Shown here one piece after another: positions 9,530 through 17,943 of a DNA stretch of 58,685 nucleotides. The notes under the pieces are model-generated. The model had not been told where the DNA came from. It made no database searches and saw only the letters and a list, made by a program, of their open reading frames with translations. Positions within the stretch are counted from its first letter, which is position 1. Every line of letters starts with the position of its first letter. The translations under genes and the position numbers were made by a program. The DNA is from Deltaproteobacteria bacterium. Its GTDB lineage: Bacteria > Desulfobacterota > Desulfobaccia > Desulfobaccales > 0-14-0-80-60-11. The DNA lies in contig JAPLJC010000088.1 of NCBI GenBank assembly GCA_026388765.1, forward strand, positions 1 to 58,685. Reading direction: 5' to 3'.

Positions 9530-9558
9530 ATGATAATGCCTTTGAAGCCAGATAGCAA
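9530..9558 (-). promoter_or_regulatory. Candidate sigma70-type promoter of lon
   Basis: On the minus strand TTGCTA (-35, 4 of 6), a 17-nt spacer and TATCAT (-10, 5 of 6) lie about 95 bp upstream of the lon start. I do not see a clear sigma32-type heat-shock promoter here. Sequence match only. Confidence 0.4.
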
Positions 9559-9655
9559 TTGTCTGGGGCACCTAGATTTTTCTCTCGGGACGACCGCTGG
9601 GGCGTTGCCCACCACCTGGCCCGTTAATGCCAATTAATTTTAAGGGCTTCGCCCA

Positions 9656-10069
9656 TCACCACCACGAATGCCAGTCGCCATAGAGAGTCAAAACCGCGCG
9701 GCGATATTGCCGGGCAAATTCTTCATCCCGGGCATAAACCTGGAGGCCCCGAATGGCGGCATGTTGGACGTGCGCATTTTCTTCCTCCAACAACAGCAGG
9801 TGCAAGCGCACCGGAGTGAATAGGGGTGCCAACTCTTCCTGCAAACGCCGGCGCAGCTTTTCGCCTTCCCGGTAGTCCCACGGGTGCTCCAGAAGAACCA
9901 CCCCCAGGTCCAGGTCGCTCTCCGGGTCGCCGGCCACCAGTTCCCCGTCCAGAAGCTGGGGGCCCAATTTCTTTTGCGAGCCGAGGAAATAGGCCAGGCC
10001 AACCCCAAAAGCCTGCAAGATATTGAGAAAACTATTAAACTTGGTCTCCGGCCCTTGATTACTCAACAA
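9656..10069 (-). CDS. Small nucleotidyltransferase-fold protein (MNT-like)
   Basis: The 137-residue protein has a minimal nucleotidyltransferase signature: a Gly-Ser (YFLGSQKK, about residues 28-35) and, after a longer loop than usual, SDLDLGVVLLE with the acidic pair (about 50-60). MNT proteins usually pair with a HEPN protein as antitoxin or AMP-transferase; no HEPN gene is beside this one, so it is an orphan or has another role. The loop between the G-S and D-x-D motifs (about 18 residues) is expanded compared with typical MntA. It is transcribed divergently from shc. Confidence 0.6.
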   Translation of the reverse strand: MLSNQGPETKFNSFLNILQAFGVGLAYFLGSQKKLGPQLLDGELVAGDPESDLDLGVVLLEHPWDYREGEKLRRRLQEELAPLFTPVRLHLLLLEEENAHVQHAAIRGLQVYARDEEFARQYRRAVLTLYGDWHSWW

Positions 10070-10099
10070 TTAATCCCTACATTAAACTCGCAAAATACT

Positions 10100-10127
10100 T
10101 TGGCCCTATTTGGGGCTATGGTATAGT
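10100..10127 (+). promoter_or_regulatory. Candidate promoter of shc
   Basis: TTGGCC, a 16-nt spacer and TATAGT lie about 40 bp upstream of the probable shc start, in the short divergent gap with the nucleotidyltransferase gene. Sequence match only. Confidence 0.35.
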
Positions 10128-10167
10128 ATGCGGATTCAGAAGACAATGCGGTGGGGGGGACAAAGTT

Positions 10168-12123
10168 TTGGGGGGGGAATCCATAGCAGCCCGCAGTGAA
10201 GCGGCGAACGAAGCGCTGCCGAAGATCTTTTTAAGTCGGATTGAGCGCGCCGTGCGCCGGGCTCAGGCCGCCATGCTGGGGATGCAGCATCCCGACGGCT
10301 ATTGGTGGGCCGAGTTGGAGTCCAACGTCACCATCACCGCCGAATATATCATGCTCCACCGCTTTTTAGGACTGGATGAGAGCCGGGTTCCCCGGATGGC
10401 GGCAGACATTCTGCACCGGCAACTGCCCAACGGCGGCTGGTCCGTCTGGTCTGGCGACGGCGGCGAGATCAGCACCACCGTGGAAGCCTATCTGGCTCTG
10501 AAAATCGCCGGATTCTCCCCCGACGACCCCCGGATGTTAAAGGCTCGGAAGTTTATCCTGGCCCGGGGCGGGGCCTTGAAAACCCGGGTCTTCACCCGCA
10601 TTTTTCTGGCCCTCTTCGGCCAGCTCAGCTGGGACGGCATCCCCCTCCTGCCGGTGGAGTTCATGCTCCTGCCCCCCTGGTCCGGCTTCAGCATCTATGA
10701 ATTCTCCAGTTGGAGCCGGTTAACCATTGTCCCGCTGATGATCATCATGGCCAAACGGCCGGTGCGCCCCCTGCCCCAGGACCAATGGGTGACTGAGCTG
10801 TTTCTGGACCCCAGCGAACCTTTCCTAAAGCACCGGGTGGCCTGGAAGCCCAGGGCCCATTTAGAGAACTTCTTCGTCCTGGTCGACCGCTTCCAGAAGC
10901 TTTATTACCGCCTGCCCATCCCCTGGCTGAGGAACCTGGCCATCAAGCAGGCGGTGAACTGGGTGCTGGAGCACCAGGAAGAGAGCGGCGATTGGGGCGG
11001 TATCCAACCCCCCATGGTCAATTCCCTGCTGGCCCTGTCCATCCTGGGGTATCCTGCGGACCATGAGGTGATGCGCCGTGGTCTCAAGGCCCTGGAGTTT
11101 TTTGAACTCCATGAAGATGACCGCACCTGGCTCCAGTCCTGCATCTCTCCGGTCTGGGACACGGCCCTGGCGATGCGGGCCCTGGCCGCGGCCGGCCTGC
11201 CGCCGCAGGACCCCGCCATGACCAAGGCCAGCCATTGGCTGCTCGCCAAACAAATTTTCAAGCCGGGAGATTGGCGCCACAAATGCCGCAATCTGCCCCC
11301 GGGGGGCTGGGCCTTCGAGTTCGTCAACAACTGGTACCCGGACGTGGACGATAGTTCCATGGTCCTGATGGCCTTAAAAGAAGGCCTGGCCGACCCCGCC
11401 AAACATCAGGCCGCCCTGCAGCGGGGCATCAACTGGTGCCTGGGCATGCAGTGCCAAAACGGCGGTTTCGGCTCCTTCGATAAGGACAACACCAAGGAAT
11501 GGCTCAACGCCATCCCTTTTGCCGACCTGAAGGCCCTGGTGGACCCACCCACCGAGGATATCACCGGCCGCGTCCTCGAGATGATGGGAGCCTTCGGCTA
11601 CGGCCTGGACCATCCCGCCGCGGTCCGGGCCCTGGACTTCGTGAAGCGCACGCAGCACCCCGACGGCGCCTGGTGGGGCCGCTGGGGGGTGAATTACATC
11701 TACGGCACCTGGTCGGTGTTGGCGGGTCTGGCCGGCATCGGCGAAGACCTGCGCCAGCCTTATGTGCGCCGGGCGGTGGCCTGGCTCAAAGAGCACCAAC
11801 TCCCCAACGGCGGCTGGGGCGAATGCTGTGAATCCTACCCCAACGCTGAAATGATGGGCCAGGGGGTGGGCAGCGCCTCCCAAACCGCCTGGGCCTTGCT
11901 GGGGCTCATCAGTGCGGGCGAGGCCCAGGCTCCCGAAGTGAAGGCCGGGGTGGAATACCTCTTGCGTACCCAAAACTCCCAGGGCCGCTGGAACGAGGAG
12001 CATTACACCGGCACCGGCTTCCCCGGCCACTTCATGATCCGCTACCATCTCTATCGGGACTGTTTTCCTCTGCAGGCCCTGGGCCGATATCATCAGGCAG
12101 TAAAAGACCTGGAAGAAGAATAA
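10168..12123 (+). CDS. shc: Squalene-hopene cyclase
   Basis: This class II triterpene cyclase converts squalene to hopene/hopanol at the membrane. The 651-residue protein has the full family length, several QW-type repeats (for example GWGECCESYPN; QNGGFGSFDKDNT; PNGGWSVWSG) and the catalytic acid motif DVDD (about residue 393, in PDVDDSSMVLMAL). Genes hpnA and hpnH follow on the same strand. The start is uncertain: the frame opens with TTG at 10168 immediately before a run of eight G, with another run of seven G at 10153-10159. The nearest ATG (10146) is out of frame by one base, so a one-base change in a G-run would join it to the gene. Confidence 0.95.
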   Translation: MGGESIAARSEAANEALPKIFLSRIERAVRRAQAAMLGMQHPDGYWWAELESNVTITAEYIMLHRFLGLDESRVPRMAADILHRQLPNGGWSVWSGDGGEISTTVEAYLALKIAGFSPDDPRMLKARKFILARGGALKTRVFTRIFLALFGQLSWDGIPLLPVEFMLLPPWSGFSIYEFSSWSRLTIVPLMIIMAKRPVRPLPQDQWVTELFLDPSEPFLKHRVAWKPRAHLENFFVLVDRFQKLYYRLPIPWLRNLAIKQAVNWVLEHQEESGDWGGIQPPMVNSLLALSILGYPADHEVMRRGLKALEFFELHEDDRTWLQSCISPVWDTALAMRALAAAGLPPQDPAMTKASHWLLAKQIFKPGDWRHKCRNLPPGGWAFEFVNNWYPDVDDSSMVLMALKEGLADPAKHQAALQRGINWCLGMQCQNGGFGSFDKDNTKEWLNAIPFADLKALVDPPTEDITGRVLEMMGAFGYGLDHPAAVRALDFVKRTQHPDGAWWGRWGVNYIYGTWSVLAGLAGIGEDLRQPYVRRAVAWLKEHQLPNGGWGECCESYPNAEMMGQGVGSASQTAWALLGLISAGEAQAPEVKAGVEYLLRTQNSQGRWNEEHYTGTGFPGHFMIRYHLYRDCFPLQALGRYHQAVKDLEEE

Positions 12124-12171
12124 CCTTTCGGCATTTGCCACTGTCCTCTGAGAAGGGGAGAATGAAGGGCT

Positions 12172-12199
12172 GTAGGGGCGGTTCTCGAACCGCCCCTAC
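12172..12199. repeat. Palindromic repeat, family D (GTAGGGGCG type)
   Basis: This is a perfect hairpin, GTAGGGGCGGTT - CTCG - AACCGCCCCTAC, 48 bp after the shc stop. Relatives occur at 17863, 34525, 50925 and 54229. No T-tract follows, so it is a dispersed REP-like unit rather than a standard terminator. Confidence 0.7.
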
Positions 12200-12248
12200 T
12201 TCAGTTTTGAGGAAACCTTAAAGCATCATAATTTCTGCAGTTAGTTTT

Positions 12249-12277
12249 TTGGCAAAATAACTTTTTTGGATTATTAT
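12249..12277 (+). promoter_or_regulatory. Candidate sigma70-type promoter of hpnA
   Basis: TTGGCA (5 of 6), a 17-nt spacer and TATTAT (5 of 6) lie about 55 bp upstream of the hpnA ATG. This is one of the best promoter matches in the window and suggests hpnA is not solely co-transcribed with shc. Confidence 0.5.
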
Positions 12278-12332
12278 AACGGCAATTACCGGCGCAAAAT
12301 TTGAGTCGTTGATCAGGCTATAAATTAGAGAA

Positions 12333-13364
12333 ATGACGGCATCCCCCACCGACAACCAAAAATCGCCAACCGTAAACCAGCTCAAAACCCTGGTCACCGG
12401 CGGCAGCGGCTTTGTGGGCCGGGCCGTGGTACTGGAACTCCTGGCCCAGGGGCGGTCCGTCCGGGTCCTGGCCCGCAACCCCCAACACCCCGCCCTGGCA
12501 GGACTCCCGGTGGAAGTGGCCCTGGGGGATTTGCGGGACCGGGCCTCACTGGAATCGGCCTTGACCGGCTGCTCCCGCCTGTTCCACCTAGCCGCCGATT
12601 ATCGCCTCTGGGTGCCCGATCCGGAGGAAATGTACGCCGTCAATGTCGAGGGCACCCGCAATCTCCTGGCCGCAGCCCTTGACCAGGGGGTGAGCCGGGT
12701 GGTTTATACCAGCACCGTGGGCGCCCTGGGCAATCCCGGCGACGGCACCCCGGGCTCTGAGGCGACCCCGGTGAGCCTGGCCGACATGGTGGGCCACTAC
12801 AAGCGCTCCAAATTCATGGCGGAGCAGGTGGCCCTGGAGTTCGCCGCCCGAGGCCTGCCCCTGGTGGTGGTCAACCCCAGCACCCCGGTGGGCCCCTGGG
12901 ACTGGCGCCCCACCCCCACTGGCCAGATGATCGTCGATTTTTTGAAAGGCCGCATGCCCGCCTACCTGGAAACCGGCCTCAACCTGATTCACGTCAATGA
13001 TGTGGCCCGGGGGCACCTCCTGGCGGAGGCCAGGGGGCAGGCGGGCGAGAAATATATCCTGGGACACGAAAACCTGAGCCTGTCCCAAATCTTTCAGCTG
13101 CTCTCTAAGATCAGCGGCCGCCCGGCCCCCCGGGTCAGACTGCCTTACTGGCCGGTGCTGGCCCTGGCCTATGTCGATGAGTTCTGGACCGGCCAGATCC
13201 GCGGCAAGACACCCCGCATGCCCCTCACCGCCATTCGCATGGCCAAGAAATATATGTACTTTGACAACCAGAAAGCGGTAAAATATCTAGGACTCACGTT
13301 AACCCCGGTGTGCCAGGCCCTGGAAGATGCGGTGGCCTGGTTCCGCCAGCAGAACTACATTTAG
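12333..13364 (+). CDS. hpnA: HpnA, hopanoid-associated NAD(P)-dependent sugar epimerase/reductase
   Basis: The 343-residue extended short-chain dehydrogenase has the nucleotide-binding GGSGFVG (about residues 23-29), the STVGALG strand with catalytic Ser/Thr, and the YKRSK catalytic Tyr-x3-Lys (about 155). HpnA proteins are recurrent members of hopanoid clusters, but the substrate is not settled; a role in side-chain sugar modification is usually assumed. Position between shc and hpnH supports the name. The ATG at 12333 has no strong ribosome site. Confidence 0.88.
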   Translation: MTASPTDNQKSPTVNQLKTLVTGGSGFVGRAVVLELLAQGRSVRVLARNPQHPALAGLPVEVALGDLRDRASLESALTGCSRLFHLAADYRLWVPDPEEMYAVNVEGTRNLLAAALDQGVSRVVYTSTVGALGNPGDGTPGSEATPVSLADMVGHYKRSKFMAEQVALEFAARGLPLVVVNPSTPVGPWDWRPTPTGQMIVDFLKGRMPAYLETGLNLIHVNDVARGHLLAEARGQAGEKYILGHENLSLSQIFQLLSKISGRPAPRVRLPYWPVLALAYVDEFWTGQIRGKTPRMPLTAIRMAKKYMYFDNQKAVKYLGLTLTPVCQALEDAVAWFRQQNYI

Positions 13365-13466
13365 ATAACTTTTTCTTTATTTCTATATCTAATAAATTGA
13401 AAGTAGTTTAAAATCATACATTATTTGGATCAATCAGGTTCGATGGACTGATTTTTGCAACTAATA

Positions 13467-13484
13467 ACCGGAAACCGAAAACCG
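13467..13484. repeat. Short GAAAACC heptamer tract
   Basis: About two and a half copies of GAAAACC/GAAACC lie just upstream of hpnH. It is the same 7-mer family as the tracts at 56861 and 57341. Confidence 0.5.
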
Positions 13485-13497
13485 TTTCTCCATAGAG

Positions 13498-14499
13498 GTG
13501 AACTTGCGTTTTCCGCTCAGTCTTAGTTTCGATTTGGGTCGCTACCTGCTAAAGAAACGGCTAGCGGGAAAAGATAAATTCCCCCTGGTCCTGATGCTGG
13601 AGCCCACCCATCAATGCAACCTGTCCTGCCAGGGCTGCGGCCGCATCCAGGAATATCGGGAGACCGTGGGACAGACCCTCACCCTGGAAGAGTGCCTGGG
13701 GGCCGTGGAAGATAGTGGCGTTCCGGTGGTTACCATCACCGGCGGCGAACCCCTGCTCTATCCCCCGGTCTTCGAGCTGGTGCAGGAGCTGGTGCACCGC
13801 GGCAAGCACATTTATCTTTGCTCCAACGGTATTTTGCTGGAAAAATCTTTACCCCGACTGCCCCAATCCGACCACCTGGCGCTGAGCGTCCACCTGGACG
13901 GCCTGGCCTCCACCCACGACCGCCTGCTGGGGCGGCCGGGGTTGTTCCACCTGGTCATTAAGGCCATCAAGGCTGCCAAGGCCCAGGGGCACAGGGTGTG
14001 CACCAACACCTCCATCTACAAGGCCACCGACCCCCGGGAGATTGAAATTCTTTTATCCTACCTGGGACATATCGGCGTAGACGGCCTCCTGGTGTCGCCG
14101 GCCTTTAGCTTTGCCGGGGTCGATGATGAGCTGTTTATGAGCCGGGAGGAGATCAAAGACAAGTTTATCCGCTTAACGGGCAACGGCAACCGTTTCAAGT
14201 TCTTCAGCACCCCGCTGTACCTGAGCTTCCTGCGGGGGGAACGGGACTACGAGTGCACCCCTTGGGCCAACCCCACTCGCAATCCCCTGGGCTGGCGCGC
14301 CCCGTGCTATCAAATCGTCGACAACCATTACCCCAGCTTTCAGGAGATGATGGCGCACACCAACTGGGACAGTTACGGGGTGGGTAAGGATCCCCGCTGC
14401 GCCCAGTGCATGATGCACTCCGGCTTCGAGCCCAGCGTGGTCCGGCGGATGAGCAGCCTGGCCGATTTCTGGACCATGTTCCGCTGGAACCTGACTTGA
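13498..14499 (+). CDS. hpnH: HpnH, adenosyl-hopane synthase (radical SAM)
   Basis: HpnH joins the 5'-deoxyadenosyl radical to diploptene to give adenosylhopane, the first step of side-chain extension. The 333-residue protein has the radical-SAM motif C-x3-C-x2-C in CNLSCQGC (about residues 40-47), the GGEP motif (ITGGEPLLYP) and the C-terminal cysteines CAQC typical of this family. The start could be GTG 13498 or TTG 13504; the AGAGG at 13494-13498 fits the TTG better (5-nt spacing) but the product differs by only two residues. A weak promoter (TTGAAA-16-CATTAT) lies at 13397-13424. The hpnG phosphorylase acting next is not adjacent. Confidence 0.92.
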   Translation: MNLRFPLSLSFDLGRYLLKKRLAGKDKFPLVLMLEPTHQCNLSCQGCGRIQEYRETVGQTLTLEECLGAVEDSGVPVVTITGGEPLLYPPVFELVQELVHRGKHIYLCSNGILLEKSLPRLPQSDHLALSVHLDGLASTHDRLLGRPGLFHLVIKAIKAAKAQGHRVCTNTSIYKATDPREIEILLSYLGHIGVDGLLVSPAFSFAGVDDELFMSREEIKDKFIRLTGNGNRFKFFSTPLYLSFLRGERDYECTPWANPTRNPLGWRAPCYQIVDNHYPSFQEMMAHTNWDSYGVGKDPRCAQCMMHSGFEPSVVRRMSSLADFWTMFRWNLT

Positions 14500-14611
14500 T
14501 GACAAGGAGTTGTCAGCAGTCAGCTCCCAGCGGTCAGCAGAGACCAAAGATTGAGGGGTCGGCGCCGCGGGTTTTAGATCTTCTGTCTTTGGTTATATCT
14601 TTCACCGGTCC

Positions 14612-16288
14612 ATGGGCCTGAACCGCAGCGTCCCGTTCCCCCTGGCCAACGGCTGGACCCTGCTGCTGGCCTGCTTGGCGGTTTATCTTCCCCTTTTCTG
14701 GCAGATTCCCCTGATCCGGGCCGAGGCCATGTACGCCCTCATCCCCAGGGAGATGCTGGCCTCGGGCTCCTGGCTGACCCCCACCCTCAACGGGGTTCCT
14801 TACCTGGACAAGCCCCAACTCATTTACTGGCTCAATCTGCTGGCCTACAAAATTTTCGGCGTCTCCGACCGGGTGGCCCGTTTACCGCTCCTGGGGGTGA
14901 CCTTGGGAGAGGTCTCGGTCACCTACCTCATCGGCCGGCGCCTGTTGGGGAGAGAGGCGGCCTGGTTGGGGGGCTTCGTCCTCTTGACCAGCATCGGCTT
15001 TTTTACCTTACACCTGCAGCTGCTCACCGACCATCTCATCACCCTCACCCTGATAACGTCTCTTTACTTTCTCCTGCGCTGGCAGGAGGAGCCGGCTTTC
15101 AAGTGGGCCGGGCCCTTCTTCCTGGCCCTCGGGTTGGGGTTTCTGAGCAAGGGGTTCATCGGCCTGGTTTTTCCCCTGCTCATCGGTGTCCTGTACGCCT
15201 GGCAATTGCGACAGAGAAGCTTGCTTGCCTTGTTTTGGTCTCCCGGGGGACTGATTCTGCTGATCCTCCTCCTGGTTCCCTGGCTGGTGGCGTCGGAATT
15301 GGCCAACCCGGGGTTCATCAAATTCCAAATCGTCAATGAACAAATCCTGCGCTTCCTGGGGCAGCGGCAGCCGCCGGACATCAACTCCTTTTCCCTCCCC
15401 GGCTTCTGGCTCTTCCTGGGCATCTGGCTGATGCCTTACACGCTCCTGCTCCCCGAGGCGCTCTGGCGGTTTTGGAGGGCAACGGACGCTGCGGCGCACC
15501 GCCAAGGCAGGCTGCTCATCATCTGGGCGGCAGTGGTCCTGGTCTTTTTTACCCTGTCCTCCAGCCGCATCGAATACTATTCCCTGCCGGCCCTGCCGCC
15601 CCTGGCCCTGATCATCGGCTGGAGAATCAAGGGCTATCTGGATACCCCGACGGACCGCTCCCTCCTCTGGGCCGTTTTGGCTATCGCCCTGCTGGGGCTC
15701 ACCACCCTCTTCCTACTGCCCTACCTGGAACAGGTCTGCGCCGGCAACCGCCGGGAGTTCGAGGGCATGTTTTGCCTCATCGCCCCCATCGCCCGGCCGG
15801 TGACCATCCTGATCCCGGCCCTGGCCCTGGCCGGCTTTTTTGCCGGCCTGGCCCGGCGACCCCGGCTGGCGGTGGTTTGCTACGGCGTCCTGGCGCTCTT
15901 CCTGGTCCTGTTCACCTTTCGCACCTGGCTGGCCCTCTCGCCCCTGATGAGCGACAAAGTTCCGGCCGAACTAATCCGGCAAAGTGCGGCGCCCCGGGAC
16001 GTGGTGGTCATGGAGCAGATCGAAGAGTTCGAATACGGCGCCTCCCTGGCCTTTTATTCCGGCCGCCGCATCCTGATGGTGAAGCGCCGCGGCCTACCCC
16101 AGTTTCCTTATCCGGTGCCAGCCGGGCGGGACTACCTCATCACCCCGGAGCAACTGCGGGAATTGTGGCAGGGGCCGGCAAGAGTCTTTGTGCTAGTGGA
16201 TGACGCCACCCCGTTGGAGTCCTTCCTGACCGGGGCCCGCCTGGTCCTGGCCATGCCCAGTAAACGCCTGCTGGCCAACCGGCCCTAA
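14612..16288 (+). CDS. GT39/ArnT-type polyprenyl-phosphate glycosyltransferase
   Basis: The 558-residue membrane protein has about 11-12 predicted helices with the conserved N-terminal periplasmic loop (YLDKPQLIYWLNLLAYKIFGVSDRVARLP) of the dolichyl-phosphate-mannose/ArnT family, enzymes that transfer sugar from a polyprenyl phosphate outside the inner membrane. In the first loop the usual D-E-x-R-Y-A reads R-A-E-A-M-Y-A, so the first acidic residue of the catalytic pair is missing. It follows hpnH by 112 bp and precedes a rhomboid gene by 23 bp. A role in decorating lipid A or hopanoid-rich outer membrane is possible; the acceptor is unknown. Confidence 0.82.
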   Translation: MGLNRSVPFPLANGWTLLLACLAVYLPLFWQIPLIRAEAMYALIPREMLASGSWLTPTLNGVPYLDKPQLIYWLNLLAYKIFGVSDRVARLPLLGVTLGEVSVTYLIGRRLLGREAAWLGGFVLLTSIGFFTLHLQLLTDHLITLTLITSLYFLLRWQEEPAFKWAGPFFLALGLGFLSKGFIGLVFPLLIGVLYAWQLRQRSLLALFWSPGGLILLILLLVPWLVASELANPGFIKFQIVNEQILRFLGQRQPPDINSFSLPGFWLFLGIWLMPYTLLLPEALWRFWRATDAAAHRQGRLLIIWAAVVLVFFTLSSSRIEYYSLPALPPLALIIGWRIKGYLDTPTDRSLLWAVLAIALLGLTTLFLLPYLEQVCAGNRREFEGMFCLIAPIARPVTILIPALALAGFFAGLARRPRLAVVCYGVLALFLVLFTFRTWLALSPLMSDKVPAELIRQSAAPRDVVVMEQIEEFEYGASLAFYSGRRILMVKRRGLPQFPYPVPAGRDYLITPEQLRELWQGPARVFVLVDDATPLESFLTGARLVLAMPSKRLLANRP

Positions 16289-16311
16289 AAGAAAGTTTTC
16301 GGTCACCTGAC

Positions 16312-16986
16312 ATGATCCCGCTCCGAGACCACCTCCGCCAAGCACCGCCACCGCATGTCAATTACTGCCTTATCACCCTTAATTTCCTGGTTTTTGCCTG
16401 GGAATTGTCTTTAGGCTTCCGCCTACCCAAGGCCACGCAAATCCTGGGGTTCATCCCGGCCCGCTTTGTCGGTTACTTCCACCACTCCGGGACGGCCTTC
16501 TCCCAGGCGGTAATGCCCCTGCTCACCTCCCTGTTTCTGCACGGCAACCTCCTGCACTTTCTGCCTAACATGTGCTTTCTCTTCATTTTTGGGGGCAAAG
16601 TGGAGGACGTCCTGGGCCCCGGCCGTTATCTTTTGTTCTACCTGACCGGCGGCGTGGGGGCCGGCCTCATCTATTTCTTGGTTGCCCCTTCCTCCGCCGT
16701 GCCTCTCATCGGCGCCAGCGGCGCCATTGCCGCGGTGATGGCCGCCTATTTCAGCCTTTTTCCCGGGGAGAGATTTTCAACCCTCTTCATCATCACCTGG
16801 GTTCTGCTGCAATTTTTTTATGCAACCTTTGCCTTGATGAGCAAGTCGACCGGCCAGGCCGGGATGGCCTGGTGGGCCCATGTGGGCGGCTTCCTGCTGG
16901 GCCTGGTGCTGATCCACCTGCTGGCTCCCAGGGCGGTGCGCCTTCTTCCTTTCCGAAGCAGGCCCCAGAAACCGCCGGTCGATTGA
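16312..16986 (+). CDS. Rhomboid-family intramembrane serine protease
   Basis: The 224-residue protein has about six membrane helices and the rhomboid catalytic elements: HFLPNMCFLF (His and Asn of helix 2, about residue 83), GASGAIA with the nucleophilic Ser (about 142) and AHVGGFLLGL with the partner His (about 190). Length is typical of a bare rhomboid core. It cleaves membrane-anchored substrates within the bilayer; its substrate is unknown. The start ATG lies 23 bp after the glycosyltransferase stop, so the two are probably co-transcribed. Confidence 0.88.
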   Translation: MIPLRDHLRQAPPPHVNYCLITLNFLVFAWELSLGFRLPKATQILGFIPARFVGYFHHSGTAFSQAVMPLLTSLFLHGNLLHFLPNMCFLFIFGGKVEDVLGPGRYLLFYLTGGVGAGLIYFLVAPSSAVPLIGASGAIAAVMAAYFSLFPGERFSTLFIITWVLLQFFYATFALMSKSTGQAGMAWWAHVGGFLLGLVLIHLLAPRAVRLLPFRSRPQKPPVD

Positions 16987-17075
16987 CGCCTCCGTGGGTC
17001 CCGGCTCGCCCCCTCCCCTTCCGCGTCTATTTTTAATATACTGAGGAAAATCCTTTTCCCAACGGAGAGTTGCTG

Positions 17076-17840
17076 ATGCTGAAAACTGTGGCAGGACGAG
17101 CCGTGATGGCCGGGTTGTTCCTGCTGACCATATTAGCTGTACCGCTCCCGGCCCAACAGGACCGGTACGAGGAAGAAAGTGGCGTCCAGGGTAAGGCCCA
17201 GGAGCTCTTTAACAAGGCCCAGAAGTTGGAACAGGCCGGCAAACCGGAGGAGGCCATCAAAACCTACCAGTCTGCCATCCGCCTGGAGCCTAATTATCCC
17301 GAAGCCTACCAACAGATGGGCCTGGCTTATGCCAGCCTGAACCAATACCCGGAAGCGGTCAAGGCCTTCCAGGAAGTCATCCGCCTCCGACCCCAGTCAA
17401 GCCTGGCCCAGGGAAACCTGGGGGCGGCCTACATGAAAATGGGCCGTTTCCAGGAGGCCCGCAACGCCTTCCAGGAAGCGGTGCGCCTGCGCCCCGATGA
17501 CGGGGAAGCCCACTATAACCTGGGGCTGGCCCTGGGCAAACTGAAGCGCGACCAGGAGGCCCTGGGGGAGTTCAGCCAGGCCGTCAAGCTGCAGCCCGAT
17601 CTGGCCCGGGCCCACCGCAATCTGGGGCTGGCCAACCTCAACCTGAATCGCCTGGATGAGGCCCGCCAGGCCCTGCAAGAAGCTGCGGCCCTGGACCCCA
17701 AGGATCCCCAGGTCCATTACGCCCTGTGCGTTTACTACGCCAGGACCGGGAATGTCCAGGCCTTCAATAAGGAATTTAAGGCGCTCCAGGCCCTGGATAA
17801 GGACCTGGCCCAGAGTCTGAAGGAGCAGATTAAGAAGTAA
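17076..17840 (+). CDS. Periplasmic TPR-repeat protein
   Basis: This 254-residue protein has a signal peptide (MLKTVAGRAVMAGLFLLTIL..., cleavage near PLPAQ-QD, about residue 28) followed by six consecutive tetratricopeptide repeats from about residue 40 to the end, with the canonical A/G spacing (for example AHYNLGLALGKLKRDQEALGEF). TPR arrays are protein-binding scaffolds; no partner is apparent. The ATG at 17076 is preferred over a TTG at 17070 because GGAGA at 17064-17068 is 7 nt away. Confidence 0.85.
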   Translation: MLKTVAGRAVMAGLFLLTILAVPLPAQQDRYEEESGVQGKAQELFNKAQKLEQAGKPEEAIKTYQSAIRLEPNYPEAYQQMGLAYASLNQYPEAVKAFQEVIRLRPQSSLAQGNLGAAYMKMGRFQEARNAFQEAVRLRPDDGEAHYNLGLALGKLKRDQEALGEFSQAVKLQPDLARAHRNLGLANLNLNRLDEARQALQEAAALDPKDPQVHYALCVYYARTGNVQAFNKEFKALQALDKDLAQSLKEQIKK

Positions 17841-17862
17841 TAGTGCCAGGCTTTTAGGCCTA

Positions 17863-17931
17863 TAGGGGCACGGCTTGCCGGTCCCGGGCTGGTTCTGCTC
17901 CTAATATTGGGCCCAGCAAGCTGCGCCCCTA
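17863..17931. repeat. Palindromic repeat, family D, expanded copy
   Basis: TAGGGGCACGGCTTGC at the left end pairs imperfectly with GCAAGCTGCGCCCCTA at the right end, around a 37-bp centre. It begins 22 bp after the TPR gene's stop. Confidence 0.6.
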
Positions 17932-17943
17932 CAACCGAATTCC

